A stretch of 64,000 nt of DNA from an uncultured Pseudomonadales bacterium (GTDB lineage Bacteria > Pseudomonadota > Gammaproteobacteria > Pseudomonadales > Azotimanducaceae). Of the stretch, positions 9,040-16,972 are shown one piece after another. Each line of letters starts with the position of its first letter. Position 1 is the first letter of the stretch. The stretch is from the NCBI GenBank assembly GCA_958296165.1, contig OY282447.1, forward strand, positions 372,001 through 436,000, given 5' to 3'. The translations under genes and the position numbers were made by a program. The notes below the pieces were generated by a model. The model saw nothing but the letters and a program-made list of their open reading frames with translations. It was not told the DNA's origin and made no database searches.

Positions 9040-10647
9040 CTACAACGTCCAAACGACTACGCCGGCCCCGTCGGCCCGGCCACCACTGCCAACCGCTGCG
9101 CCCTCGCTACGCTGGCGCTCCTCGCTACGCCGGTCGACTATCACCAGATGCCCTTCCTCCGCCTTGCACTGCGCCATGTAGCCGAGCGTCTGCGCGACGC
9201 CCTGTTCGACGGTCCACGCGAGGTTCTTGCGGACTGAATCGCGCAGCACCTTGCACTCAATCACGAACCGCTCCCACAGATCCGACGGCTGCCCCGCCTC
9301 GCGCGGCCACAACACCAGCAGGTCCGTCCGCCCGCGCCCTAGGCCGTACTCGCGCTCGATGCGGCCGCCGCCGTTCACGATCCGCTGCAGGTACGCCTGC
9401 AAGATCAGCTGCGGCGCGGCTTCCCGGTAGTCGTCGAAGCGGCCCAGCCAGTGCTCCGCATGCTCGGCGAAGAACGTGCCGAACGCCGTTAGCAGCTTGT
9501 TCATGTTTAGGCGGCCGGCGTCGTCCACGTACCAGGCCACCTGCACGTCCAAGCTGTCCTGCAACACGTAGCCCAGTTCCCGCGGCACCACCTCCTGATA
9601 GATCGGGTTGGCGATGCGCGGCGGCGAATCCGCTGCCAACAGGCCCAGATCGCGCAGATACTCCAAGTCTCGGCCGTCGTGTTGCGCATCGCCGCCGCTC
9701 AGGATGGGCTCCACGACCCGGCGCACCCGCTCCTCCTCCAGCTTGTGCGCTAGCTGGTCGAGGTGCGTGCGGCGCGACAGGATGAGCTCTTCGCGCGCCG
9801 CGTGGATGTCGTCCACTCCAATGGCGCACGAGCGATCTCGGCCGGCCTTGTTGTCGAAGCATGCGCCAGCGCACAGCGCGTTCACCAGCCACGGCTGGCC
9901 TTGGGTCTGCTTCCACACGGCGTTCCGTGCCGCCGACGTGAAGCGCTGCCCCGTCTCCTCGGTGTGCTGCGACAGCAGGCTGCCTGTTTCCGCCTCGTTG
10001 AAATCGCCCAAGCGCAGCGACTTCGCCGCGACGTTGAACGGGCTGCCGCCGGCGATCACTTCGCCGGAGCTGGCGCGGATCCGATAGTCGCGGATGTCCC
10101 GTACCCCACATAGCACCACGCTTTGCGGATACGCTTGCGGGCGCTGCTCGTAGCCGGCGCGCAGCTGGCGCAGCACGGAGAGCAGCGTGTCGCCGACCAG
10201 CGAGTCGATCTCGTCCACCAGCAGCACCAGCGGCTTTGGGTTCGCCATGCACCAGCGGACGAGCAATCCCTTCAGCGCGTTTTCCGGCCCTGCCTTGGCC
10301 AGAACGTCCGGCCAAACACGGTCCGGGTAGTCGTCGCCCAGCAACAGCGCGCAATCCGCCAGATTGCTTAGGATGGCGCGAATGCCTCGTGCCGTATCGT
10401 CGCGAGCCACTTGACCGACTTCGACGTTCACGTTCACGCAGCGGAAGTCGCCGGCCTCGCCGCTGTTGAGCAGGTCGCGTAAGGCAATCAGGGCAGAGGT
10501 CTTGCCCGTCTGCCGCGGCGCGTGCAGCACGAAGTAGCGCTTGGCGCGAATCAGGTCGAGCAGTTCCTCCACGTCCATCCTTGCCAGCGGCGGAATGGCG
10601 TAGTGGTCATCCGGACGAACCGGCCCCTCGGTATTGAAGCGGCGCAT
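9040..10647 (-). CDS. AAA-like ATPase with C-terminal PD-(D/E)xK nuclease-like domain (paralog 1)
   Basis: 535 aa. The N-terminal P-loop ATPase has Walker A APRQTGKTS (43-51) and Walker B LVLLVDEID, and resembles AAA_35-type ATPases. The C-terminal region contains GRGRTDLLVLWP followed by WERFVIECKV, a D...E-x-K arrangement typical of PD-(D/E)xK nuclease folds. Function unknown; such fusions are suspected in defence or DNA handling. It is not an ABC-transporter ATPase (no LSGGQ signature) although it follows a permease gene. A CATAAT -10-like hexamer lies 6 nt before ATG, so it may have its own leaderless transcript. A close paralog lies at 20709-22313. Confidence 0.75.
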   Translation of the reverse strand: MRRFNTEGPVRPDDHYAIPPLARMDVEELLDLIRAKRYFVLHAPRQTGKTSALIALRDLLNSGEAGDFRCVNVNVEVGQVARDDTARGIRAILSNLADCALLLGDDYPDRVWPDVLAKAGPENALKGLLVRWCMANPKPLVLLVDEIDSLVGDTLLSVLRQLRAGYEQRPQAYPQSVVLCGVRDIRDYRIRASSGEVIAGGSPFNVAAKSLRLGDFNEAETGSLLSQHTEETGQRFTSAARNAVWKQTQGQPWLVNALCAGACFDNKAGRDRSCAIGVDDIHAAREELILSRRTHLDQLAHKLEEERVRRVVEPILSGGDAQHDGRDLEYLRDLGLLAADSPPRIANPIYQEVVPRELGYVLQDSLDVQVAWYVDDAGRLNMNKLLTAFGTFFAEHAEHWLGRFDDYREAAPQLILQAYLQRIVNGGGRIEREYGLGRGRTDLLVLWPREAGQPSDLWERFVIECKVLRDSVRKNLAWTVEQGVAQTLGYMAQCKAEEGHLVIVDRRSEERQRSEGAAVGSGGRADGAGVVVWTL

Positions 10648-10653
10648 GGGCGG

Positions 10654-10659
10654 ATTATG
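10654..10659 (-). promoter_or_regulatory. -10-like hexamer directly upstream of the AAA ATPase start
   Basis: CATAAT on the minus strand ends 6 nt before the ATG at 10647. This puts a transcription start at or next to the A of ATG. The same element and spacing (7 nt) precede the paralog at 22313. Confidence 0.45.
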
Positions 10660-10688
10660 GCACTAGCGGCCGGGAATCGAGCGCCGTA

Positions 10689-11492
10689 TCAAGCTCCGTA
10701 CCACGGAAAGAGAAAACGATTCGCCCGCTTCAAGCCGTAATCGAGCAGGAACGCCAACAGCGTGATCCAGGCGACGTAGGGCAGGATCACGTCCATCGCC
10801 AGATAGCGGCGCACCAGGAAGATGCGATAGCCCAGGCCGTCGGTGGAGGCGATGGCTTCGGCGGCGATCAGGAACAGCCACGCCGCGCCCAACGACAGCC
10901 GCACGCCGTCCAAGAGCCGCGGCAGCACCTGCGGCAGCACCACGCGGCTGGCGATTTGCCAACTCGAAGCGTCCAGTGTTTGCGCCTTCACCAGCTGTTC
11001 CCGCGGCAGTTCGCGCACACGCTGTTCGATGTCGCGCATCAGGAACGGCGCGGTACCGAGCACGATCAGCATCACTTTGGCCAGCTCGCCGATGCCGAAC
11101 ACGATGAGCAGCACCGGCAGGATGGCCAGCGGCGGAATCATCGAGAGCACCCGTACCCACGGCGACCAGAACGCGCCGAACCAGGGCAAGAGGCCGTTCA
11201 GCACGCCAATCCCCAAACCGACGGCGGCGCCGGTCAATACGCCGATGGAGAGGCGGCGCAAACTCGACGTCGTATCGTTCCAGAACAGGTATTCGCCGCT
11301 GCGCCGATCCGGCTCGAACGCCACCCGCTCTATGGCGTCCGCGATGCTGGACATGCTCGGCAGGAGCTTGTCGTTGGGGTTCTCGGCGAGGCGAGCGTTC
11401 GAGGCCAGCGCGTAGACCAAGAGCGCCAGCGCGAACGGCAGCACCGCCGCGATCGGGCCCATGCGGCCGGGCCGGCGGTTGATTGCCCGCAT
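10689..11492 (-). CDS. ABC transporter permease, urea/guanidine-carboxylase-region type
   Basis: 267-aa integral membrane protein of the binding-protein-dependent permease family (nitrate/taurine/sulfonate type). It has about six hydrophobic segments. The EAA-type cytoplasmic loop reads AQTLDASSWQIASRVVLPQVLPRLLDG. It sits 27 nt downstream of the substrate-binding protein gene and so falls under the guanidine riboswitch. Predicted role: inner-membrane channel for a small nitrogen compound such as guanidine or urea. The usual partner ATPase gene does not follow, so it would need an ATPase encoded elsewhere. Confidence 0.8.
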   Translation of the reverse strand: MRAINRRPGRMGPIAAVLPFALALLVYALASNARLAENPNDKLLPSMSSIADAIERVAFEPDRRSGEYLFWNDTTSSLRRLSIGVLTGAAVGLGIGVLNGLLPWFGAFWSPWVRVLSMIPPLAILPVLLIVFGIGELAKVMLIVLGTAPFLMRDIEQRVRELPREQLVKAQTLDASSWQIASRVVLPQVLPRLLDGVRLSLGAAWLFLIAAEAIASTDGLGYRIFLVRRYLAMDVILPYVAWITLLAFLLDYGLKRANRFLFPWYGA

Positions 11493-11519
11493 TAGCCAGA
11501 CGCCCGCGTTGCGCGGAGG

Positions 11520-12596
11520 TTACAGTGCGCCGTCCGCCGCCATCTGCATGTAGGTGTCGTCAAAGCGCAGCTTGACGTTGCCCTCGGCGCCGAGGACCTC
11601 ACCACCGGGCAGCGCAATGCCGATGAAGCCGGCATCCGCCGCCCCTTCGCCGAGCAAGCCATGCTCGAAGGAGAACGAGGTGACATTCGCCATCGTCTCG
11701 CCAAGCGTGGGCGAGCGCACGAAGTCCACCGCCGGCTGCGGCGTATAGAACATCTGCGTGGCGGCCAGTTGGGCGTTGTAGCCGGCCAGATCGGTGCCGG
11801 ATGCTTCGGCCATGTGCGCCTTCGCCGCGTCGCCAACCGCGCCGGCCGCAGACATCGCGGCCATGGTCTCGTACCAGGCGCCGACGAGGGCCTTGCCGAA
11901 GCGCGGATCCTCGAGCGCTTCCGTGCTCACTACCAGCATGTCGATGATCTCGCCGGGGATCATCGAAGAGTCGAACACCGGGCTCACGTTTGGCATCGCC
12001 TGCACTTCGGCCAGCAGCGGATTCCAGGTGACTACGGCCGTCACGTCGTCCGTGGCGAAGGCGGCGACGATGTCCGCGTCTGAGGTATTGACCACGGTGA
12101 GGTCGCGTTCGGACATCTCCACCCCAGCAAGGGCCCGCGCCAGCATGTAGTGCGACACGGACAGCTCGACCAGGTTGACGTTCTGGCCCTTGATGTCGGC
12201 CAGCGTCTTGCCTGCGCCCTTGAGCACGATGCCGTCGTTGCCGTTGGAGAAATCGCCGACGATCAGGGCGGTTGAGTCGCGGCCACCAGCGGCGGGGATG
12301 GTCAGCGCATCCATGTTGGTCATCGTGCAGCCATCGAAGGCGCCGACGGTGTACTGGTTGATGGACTCGATGTAGTCGTTGAACTGCACCACCTCGATGG
12401 TGATGCCGTACTTCTTCGCCCACTTCTCCACGATGCCGGACTGCGCGGCGTAATCCCAAGGCATCCAGCCCACATAGATGCTCCAAGCGATCTTGTAGTC
12501 GTCCTTTGCGAACGCGGAGAACGCGGCAAGCGAGACGAACGAGAGCAGAAAAACGGCAGCGGCTCGCGATGAGCGCCGAACGAAACGAATGGACAT
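11520..12596 (-). CDS. ABC transporter substrate-binding protein, urea-carboxylase-associated family
   Basis: 358 aa with an N-terminal signal peptide (RRSSRAAAVFLLSF...AFA) and a mature protein beginning KDDYKIAWSIYVGWMPWDYA, a hallmark of the periplasmic binding proteins found beside urea/guanidine carboxylase genes (TIGR03427-like, from memory). Binds the transported solute in the periplasm. The start at ATG 12596 is chosen because a perfect AGGAGG lies 5 nt upstream; the longer reading frame runs into the riboswitch. That ribosome site is inside a 7-bp hairpin downstream of the guanidine aptamer, so expression is probably ligand-controlled. Confidence 0.85.
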   Translation of the reverse strand: MSIRFVRRSSRAAAVFLLSFVSLAAFSAFAKDDYKIAWSIYVGWMPWDYAAQSGIVEKWAKKYGITIEVVQFNDYIESINQYTVGAFDGCTMTNMDALTIPAAGGRDSTALIVGDFSNGNDGIVLKGAGKTLADIKGQNVNLVELSVSHYMLARALAGVEMSERDLTVVNTSDADIVAAFATDDVTAVVTWNPLLAEVQAMPNVSPVFDSSMIPGEIIDMLVVSTEALEDPRFGKALVGAWYETMAAMSAAGAVGDAAKAHMAEASGTDLAGYNAQLAATQMFYTPQPAVDFVRSPTLGETMANVTSFSFEHGLLGEGAADAGFIGIALPGGEVLGAEGNVKLRFDDTYMQMAADGAL

Positions 12597-12600
12597 GATG

Positions 12601-12626
12601 GCCTCCTGACGGTGTGACAAGGAGGC
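12601..12626 (-). promoter_or_regulatory. Ribosome-site-sequestering hairpin
   Basis: On the minus strand GCCTCCT and AGGAGGC form a perfect 7-bp stem around a 12-nt loop. The 3' arm is the Shine-Dalgarno of the substrate-binding protein gene. This placement between aptamer and start codon suggests that guanidine binding controls translation; no U-run terminator is seen here. Confidence 0.65.
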
Positions 12627-12630
12627 ACTG

Positions 12631-12732
12631 CTCTCCCGGGCTTTTATCCCTCCGTGCAACCCCGCCGAAAGGCCGGGCCGAAAGCTCTCGGACCAGCCAC
12701 TCCGCTAGCGCGAAGCCGGAACCCTAGCTTTC
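12631..12732 (-). promoter_or_regulatory. Guanidine-I riboswitch (ykkC)
   Basis: On the minus strand the order of conserved blocks matches the ykkC/guanidine-I aptamer: GCTAGGGTTCCGG at the 5' end (about 12729-12717), then CTGGTCCGAGAGC (about 12695-12683), a GC-rich stem, and the 3' core ACGGAGGGATAAAAGCCCGG with GGAGAG after it (about 12655-12631). The ligand of this class is guanidinium. It leads a binding-protein and permease pair plus an allophanate hydrolase further down, exactly the genes this class usually controls. Promoter not identified; 12733-12925 shows no other clear element. Confidence 0.92.
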
Positions 12733-12925
12733 CATTCAGTTCGAGCTTTGCTCTCCCCTTTGCCGAGTCCGAAGCAATGTGCGTGCCAACGAGGGCGAAC
12801 GCGGCCTAAAGAGCGGGGCGGCCTAGGTTGGGCGAAGGTTGTGAACCGACACCGTGCGCGTTGCGCACCGATGTGGTGCAGGAGTGGTTGGGCCTGTATG
12901 AACTTCCGTGCGCCTTCGTCGTCCT

Positions 12926-13519
12926 TCAAGCGGTCATGCAACATGCCACAGCGTGACTACCGAGAGCGTTCTGGAATTGGAGCTTGAAATCCGCAATGCG
13001 CCGCCTAAACACGAACTGGCCACCGAGCCAAGACTGAGAGCAGTCGTAATTCTCCGAGTCTCTTGCCTGCGCTCCTACCGCATGGCGGGAGAGGCATCCT
13101 CTCCTGCCGTTGTCGGCGATTTTGAAGTGGACTTCCTTAGCCGGACGTCGTGTCGGCGGCCGGTAGCGTATGGTCAAGCGATCGCGTTGCTCGAACGCAT
13201 CATCCGCGGCAAGAACGGCGAGCTTGTTGCCCACCTCTCGGTAGTTGAACAAGACCCGTATCACGAGCCGAGGATTGCTCTTCAAGCGGGATCGGACCTG
13301 CTCGACGATGTCATCGTCGTAGTAGAGCGTGGACGATCTATCTCCGTCATCACGCACCAAGAGCGTCTTTTCGGCGCCGTTTAGGAGTTCGACGAATAAA
13401 GCCTTCGCCACGCTGTCGTCGTTCTGGATGCAGACTTTCCGTACCGTTAGCAGGTTGCATGTCATCCAAATGAGCAGATAGAACACGCCGCCAATGAACG
13501 CGACTATCACGATAGCCAT
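12926..13519 (-). CDS. Hypothetical membrane-anchored protein
   Basis: 197 aa from ATG 13519, which has AAGGA about 8 nt upstream; a longer start at 13591 is less likely. Residues 1-22 (IVIVAFIGGVFYLLIWM) form one transmembrane anchor. The soluble part includes TLYYDDDIVEQVRSRLKSN and a basic stretch followed by VHFKIADNGRRG. That HxK...DNG piece loosely recalls phospholipase-D-like proteins but lacks exact HKD spacing, so I do not assign a function. It lies between a riboswitch operon and a restriction-modification pair on the same strand. An accessory or defence role is only a guess. Confidence 0.5.
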   Translation of the reverse strand: MAIVIVAFIGGVFYLLIWMTCNLLTVRKVCIQNDDSVAKALFVELLNGAEKTLLVRDDGDRSSTLYYDDDIVEQVRSRLKSNPRLVIRVLFNYREVGNKLAVLAADDAFEQRDRLTIRYRPPTRRPAKEVHFKIADNGRRGCLSRHAVGAQARDSENYDCSQSWLGGQFVFRRRIADFKLQFQNALGSHAVACCMTA

Positions 13520-13686
13520 TAACTCGTCCTTCTCTTGGTGAGGCTCTAAGGCCGACCGCATCTCGGCAAGCAAACGCTTGCAGACAACCACTTGGACATC
13601 GTGGCCCGGCCATCACTCACAGAGCGTAACTCCCAAGGCGTCCGCCCAACTTCGTATTGGTGTGTTGATTGGTTGTCAAGAGCAAA

Positions 13687-14463
13687 TCAGCCCACATCGA
13701 GCAGACGTTCGAGCTGGGTGACAATCGCTGCTACCGCTTCGACCTTCGTGGATGCAGAACCATCCGGAGAGCTCTCGACCCGCTCCCGCAAGCGCAGTAG
13801 CGCCGCTCTTGCGTCAGCGTCAGCGGTACCTTCTTGGAAAGCTCGCAGGCAATCCTGCCAGTAGATCGTCTTGATGCCGCAAAGCGATACGTCGTGGAGC
13901 TTCTGGATGTAGGAGTCCATCAGACCTGTACGGGCTAAGCGGCCAAAGTTGCCGCCGCGGTCAGCGACCGGTCTGTCGAGAATCTGGTCGGACTTGCGCG
14001 GATAGGGGGAGATGCCTTCCGGAACCCGAATGCTCGTGTCAAGTTCCGTAACCCGCACGTGTTGCCAATGGTGATTGCGGTGGCTCGCAGCGTCCTTGGC
14101 AGACTCCATGAAGGGCTCGAACACCACGGGCGAACCGCTAATCACGTTGTCCAACGCCCAAGGCACGACGACTATGAGGTCTTGGTCCGCGCAGGCCGCT
14201 TCGGTCACTTGGAAACGCAGGCTGGGCTCCCTCTCTTTCGCCAGCAAGTACCACCCCTTGAGCTCGATGCCGAGTAACACGTCGCCGTCGGACGAGCGGC
14301 GGAGGAGAACGTCGGGGAAGGTCTGCGCCTGCCGGACGAAACCGTACAGCGCGTATTCGTCCTGTGGATCCCAAGTGTTGCGCGCCTGATTCAGCGTGCG
14401 GACAACTTGCTCCTCTATGGTCGCCCCCAACACCGTGTTCAAAGTGTGCAGATCCGTTGCCAC
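13687..14463 (-). CDS. Putative type II restriction endonuclease (PD-(D/E)xK)
   Basis: 258 aa from GTG 14463. A PD-(D/E)xK site is visible: PD at 50-51 (FPDVLLRR) and GIELKG with Glu67 and Lys69. It lies directly downstream of a DNA methyltransferase on the same strand, the normal layout of a type II system. The reading frame stays open upstream to about 14568 and encodes plausible protein (LYADVREAV...RTETHIAG) but offers no ATG, GTG or TTG. The natural start may therefore be lost, unusual, or reached by frameshift from the methyltransferase end. Cleavage site unknown. Confidence 0.65.
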   Translation of the reverse strand: MATDLHTLNTVLGATIEEQVVRTLNQARNTWDPQDEYALYGFVRQAQTFPDVLLRRSSDGDVLLGIELKGWYLLAKEREPSLRFQVTEAACADQDLIVVVPWALDNVISGSPVVFEPFMESAKDAASHRNHHWQHVRVTELDTSIRVPEGISPYPRKSDQILDRPVADRGGNFGRLARTGLMDSYIQKLHDVSLCGIKTIYWQDCLRAFQEGTADADARAALLRLRERVESSPDGSASTKVEAVAAIVTQLERLLDVG

Positions 14464-14569
14464 GATGCCAGCTATGTGCGTCTCGGTGCGGAAGTACAGC
14501 GGCAGGCTCGCGACAGCTTCGCGGACATCTGCGTAGAGTTGGCTGTGGTCTGGTCGGGCGCGGTCGTAG

Positions 14570-15667
14570 TCACAGCGACTTCAGCCTCTCCACCGCCGCC
14601 GTGTAGAACTCCGCGTTCGTTTCCGCACCATGGTAGCGCCGCCCCAACACGTGGCAGACCACGGCGCCCGGGCAAAGCCCGCCGAACGGCTCCCACACCG
14701 TGTCGTCCCGGTCCGTGGACGCTCGCACGATGCGGTCGATGAACTTCAGCGGCTTCTGGCTTCCGTGCAGGCTGCGGTACTTGTACTGCATGCCCGATCG
14801 AACGCCTTGGATGCGTTCCGCGCCGCTCACCTGCGGCTCGCGCCAAACATTGGTGACGCCTACTTCGCACTGGAACTTGGCGCGCAGCCGCGCCCACTGG
14901 CGAGCGGTCAGCGGCGCTTTGCCGTCGGTGCTGAAATACGGACGCCCCGCAGCCGCGCCTTTGGCGTTCGCGTACGCCGCCAGCTTGCCGAACATCTCCG
15001 CTGGCGGGTAGTACCAGAGGTAATCGGCGGTGAGGTACTTGCGCGTCGCCGCGTTCAACACGCCGCAGGCGTTGTTTGCCAAGCGCAGAGGCAGGCCGCT
15101 GCGCCGCCACTCGTGGCGCAGCCATTGCTGCATCGTCAGCGTTGCACCGGCAACGTCGAAGCGCGCCGCTTTGACGTAGTGAACGCACACCTCCGTCACC
15201 ACGGGGAACTTGCGCAAGGTGCGCGTGTTGGCGTTGCCGGCGATGTGTCCAAGCCCCTTGTCCCAGATGTTGCAGCAACGGTATTCCCAGCCGTGGGCCA
15301 GCAGTATTGGGTGTACCGTCGCCCAGCCTACCTCGGTGTTCCAGAACCACAGCGTCGTACACGGCGTGGCGTGTTCGCTCCACGCCTTCACGTGCGGTTC
15401 GTACCACTCGGCGAGGGTCGCCGGCGTACGCTGATCGCCCGGAAAGCCGTCTATGCCGTAGGGGCCGTCGGCAACGATGCAGGTTGGCGTGGGCCACGCG
15501 GCGTAGTGATCTTCGGCGCGACCGAAGTGAATGACGGCATTGCCGCGAACGTGTTGCAGCGGCGGCGGCAGCGGCTCCCCGTTTGTTCTGTGCGCAGCGT
15601 TTCGCATGCCGAGGGCGGATGGCCCTGCTTCGCTTGGTTCAGCCCTCGGTGTGTCCATAGCGACCAT
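14570..15667 (-). CDS. DNA methyltransferase (N4/N6 amino type) of a restriction-modification pair
   Basis: 365 aa. The catalytic motif IV is IVADGPYGID (D67-Y70), a DGPY variant of the usual DPPY/NPPY. The SAM-binding motif I lies near the C-terminus as WEPFGGLCPG followed by RYHGAETN. That order (IV before I) fits the beta-class amino-methyltransferases of type II systems. It would methylate adenine-N6 or cytosine-N4 at the site cut by the downstream nuclease. The stop lies just before the nuclease frame. Specificity cannot be read. Confidence 0.8.
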   Translation of the reverse strand: MVAMDTPRAEPSEAGPSALGMRNAAHRTNGEPLPPPLQHVRGNAVIHFGRAEDHYAAWPTPTCIVADGPYGIDGFPGDQRTPATLAEWYEPHVKAWSEHATPCTTLWFWNTEVGWATVHPILLAHGWEYRCCNIWDKGLGHIAGNANTRTLRKFPVVTEVCVHYVKAARFDVAGATLTMQQWLRHEWRRSGLPLRLANNACGVLNAATRKYLTADYLWYYPPAEMFGKLAAYANAKGAAAGRPYFSTDGKAPLTARQWARLRAKFQCEVGVTNVWREPQVSGAERIQGVRSGMQYKYRSLHGSQKPLKFIDRIVRASTDRDDTVWEPFGGLCPGAVVCHVLGRRYHGAETNAEFYTAAVERLKSL

Positions 15668-15780
15668 GCTACCGCGGCGCTAGTTCAATCGGACAAGAAC
15701 GAGCAATCGCCGGGCTACGACTTGTCGCACACCCCCGCCACTCGGCGGCACGAGCGGCCGCCGTGCCGAGCAGAACCTCC

Positions 15781-16188
15781 TCAATCCGCAGCAGGATCCA
15801 AGCGCAGAAAGTGGCGTGGCGCAAAGCCCATCAGGATGCGCACGCCGAGCGGGATCGGGTGGGCCGTCTCCACGCTGACGCGCTCGTCGCCCGTCACCGG
15901 AACGGCCACGTAGTCTTGGGGCTCGCCATCCCGAGTGACTCGCACTTGCGGATTGGCCAGCGCTCGTCGGTACCACGCACGCGGCCAATGGTTCACGGCA
16001 ACGTAGAGGCGCTCGCCGCTGTCGAGCCCCGATAGCACGCGGTCGTGGCCGGCGCCGTCCGCGTCGAACGTGGTGATGACCACGGTGTTCCCGGCCTCCG
16101 GCTGGAAGTAGCCAAGCAGGGATTCGAAGATGGCGACGAGCGCCACATAGACGAGCAACAGGATCCCGACGATCTTGAGCGCTTTCAT
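15781..16188 (-). CDS. Small membrane-anchored nitroreductase / deazaflavin-type oxidoreductase-like protein
   Basis: 135 aa. Residues 3-22 (ALKIVGILLLVYVALVAI) form a signal anchor. The rest (VVITTFDADGAGHDRVL, LYVAVNHWPRAWYRRAL, NPQVRVTRDGEPQDYVAV) resembles the split-barrel nitroreductase family often annotated as DUF385 or F420-dependent. Proteobacteria generally do not make much F420, so the cofactor could be another flavin. Ends 113 nt after the methyltransferase start region; nothing else is seen in 15668-15780. Confidence 0.55.
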   Translation of the reverse strand: MKALKIVGILLLVYVALVAIFESLLGYFQPEAGNTVVITTFDADGAGHDRVLSGLDSGERLYVAVNHWPRAWYRRALANPQVRVTRDGEPQDYVAVPVTGDERVSVETAHPIPLGVRILMGFAPRHFLRLDPAAD

Positions 16189-16260
16189 CCACCCCTCCTT
16201 CAGACTGGAACGGCGCTGAGCTTAATTGAGTGGCGGGGGTTGTTCCACATGCGTCGGATT

Positions 16261-16956
16261 TCACGGCGCGGGAGTCTTGGCGGCCACCCACACGTGTACT
16301 TCCTCGGCGCCAGCCGCCAACAGCGTTTCGGCCTTGGCGCGAACCGTGGCGCCGGTGGTGGTCACGTCGTCCACCACGGCCGGACGGCGGCACGACAACG
16401 CACGGCGAACCGCGAAGGCGCCGCGCACGTTGCGCAGCCGCGCGGCCCGCGCGAGCGCGCGCTGCGGCGGAGCACTCTTGATGCGCATCAAGCTGTTCTG
16501 GCGCGGCAGCCGCAACGTGCGTCCGACCACGTTGGCCAAGAGCTCGGCTTGGTTGAAGCCGCGCTGAAACCGACGCTTGCGCGTGAGCGGCACCGGGATC
16601 AGCGCATCTGGCAATGGCGCGTTGGCGTAGCGGGCTAGCACCGCCCGGCTCAGCAACGCGCCAAGAATGCGCGCCTGCAGCAGGCCGTTGCCAGATTTGA
16701 GGCCGTCGATGATCGCCTCCAACGGGTGGGTATAAAGGAAAGGCGCGACGGTCTTTGCCCAGGGCGGCGGCGCCGCGATGCAGGCGCCGCAGATGCCGTC
16801 CGCAGCATTCACGGGTGCCGGTTCTGCGCACAGCGGGCAGGCTCGCTCGTTGGCCTCGAACGCCAGTTCGCACTCTCGGCACAGGTCGATGTCGCGTTGC
16901 GAACGACGACGACACAGCGCGCAAATGCCGGGAAAGAGTAGATTGAGCGCATTCAC
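16261..16956 (-). CDS. comF: ComF family phosphoribosyltransferase-like protein
   Basis: 231 aa. The N-terminal double zinc ribbon has CALC, CREC, CPLC and CGAC pairs. It is followed by a type I phosphoribosyltransferase fold with PVPLTRKRRFQRGFNQAE and the PRPP loop VVDDVTTTGAT. ComF/GntX proteins act in DNA uptake and in using DNA as a nutrient; the biochemical reaction is not settled. GTG at 16956 is taken as start because it begins VNALNLLFPGICALC, the family's usual N-terminus. Longer frames would overlap the upstream peptidase gene. Confidence 0.85.
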   Translation of the reverse strand: MNALNLLFPGICALCRRRSQRDIDLCRECELAFEANERACPLCAEPAPVNAADGICGACIAAPPPWAKTVAPFLYTHPLEAIIDGLKSGNGLLQARILGALLSRAVLARYANAPLPDALIPVPLTRKRRFQRGFNQAELLANVVGRTLRLPRQNSLMRIKSAPPQRALARAARLRNVRGAFAVRRALSCRRPAVVDDVTTTGATVRAKAETLLAAGAEEVHVWVAAKTPAP

Positions 16957-16972
16957 GGCTACTGCCCATCGG

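Noticed and set aside
9040-10647. ATPase subunit of the adjacent ABC transporter
   Set aside because: No ABC signature (LSGGQ), Q-loop or H-switch; length and domain layout are of the AAA-PDDEXK type.
15680-16969. 429-aa minus-strand frame across the nitroreductase-like and comF genes
   Set aside because: It is a shifted frame of both; the real genes carry recognisable motifs in other frames.
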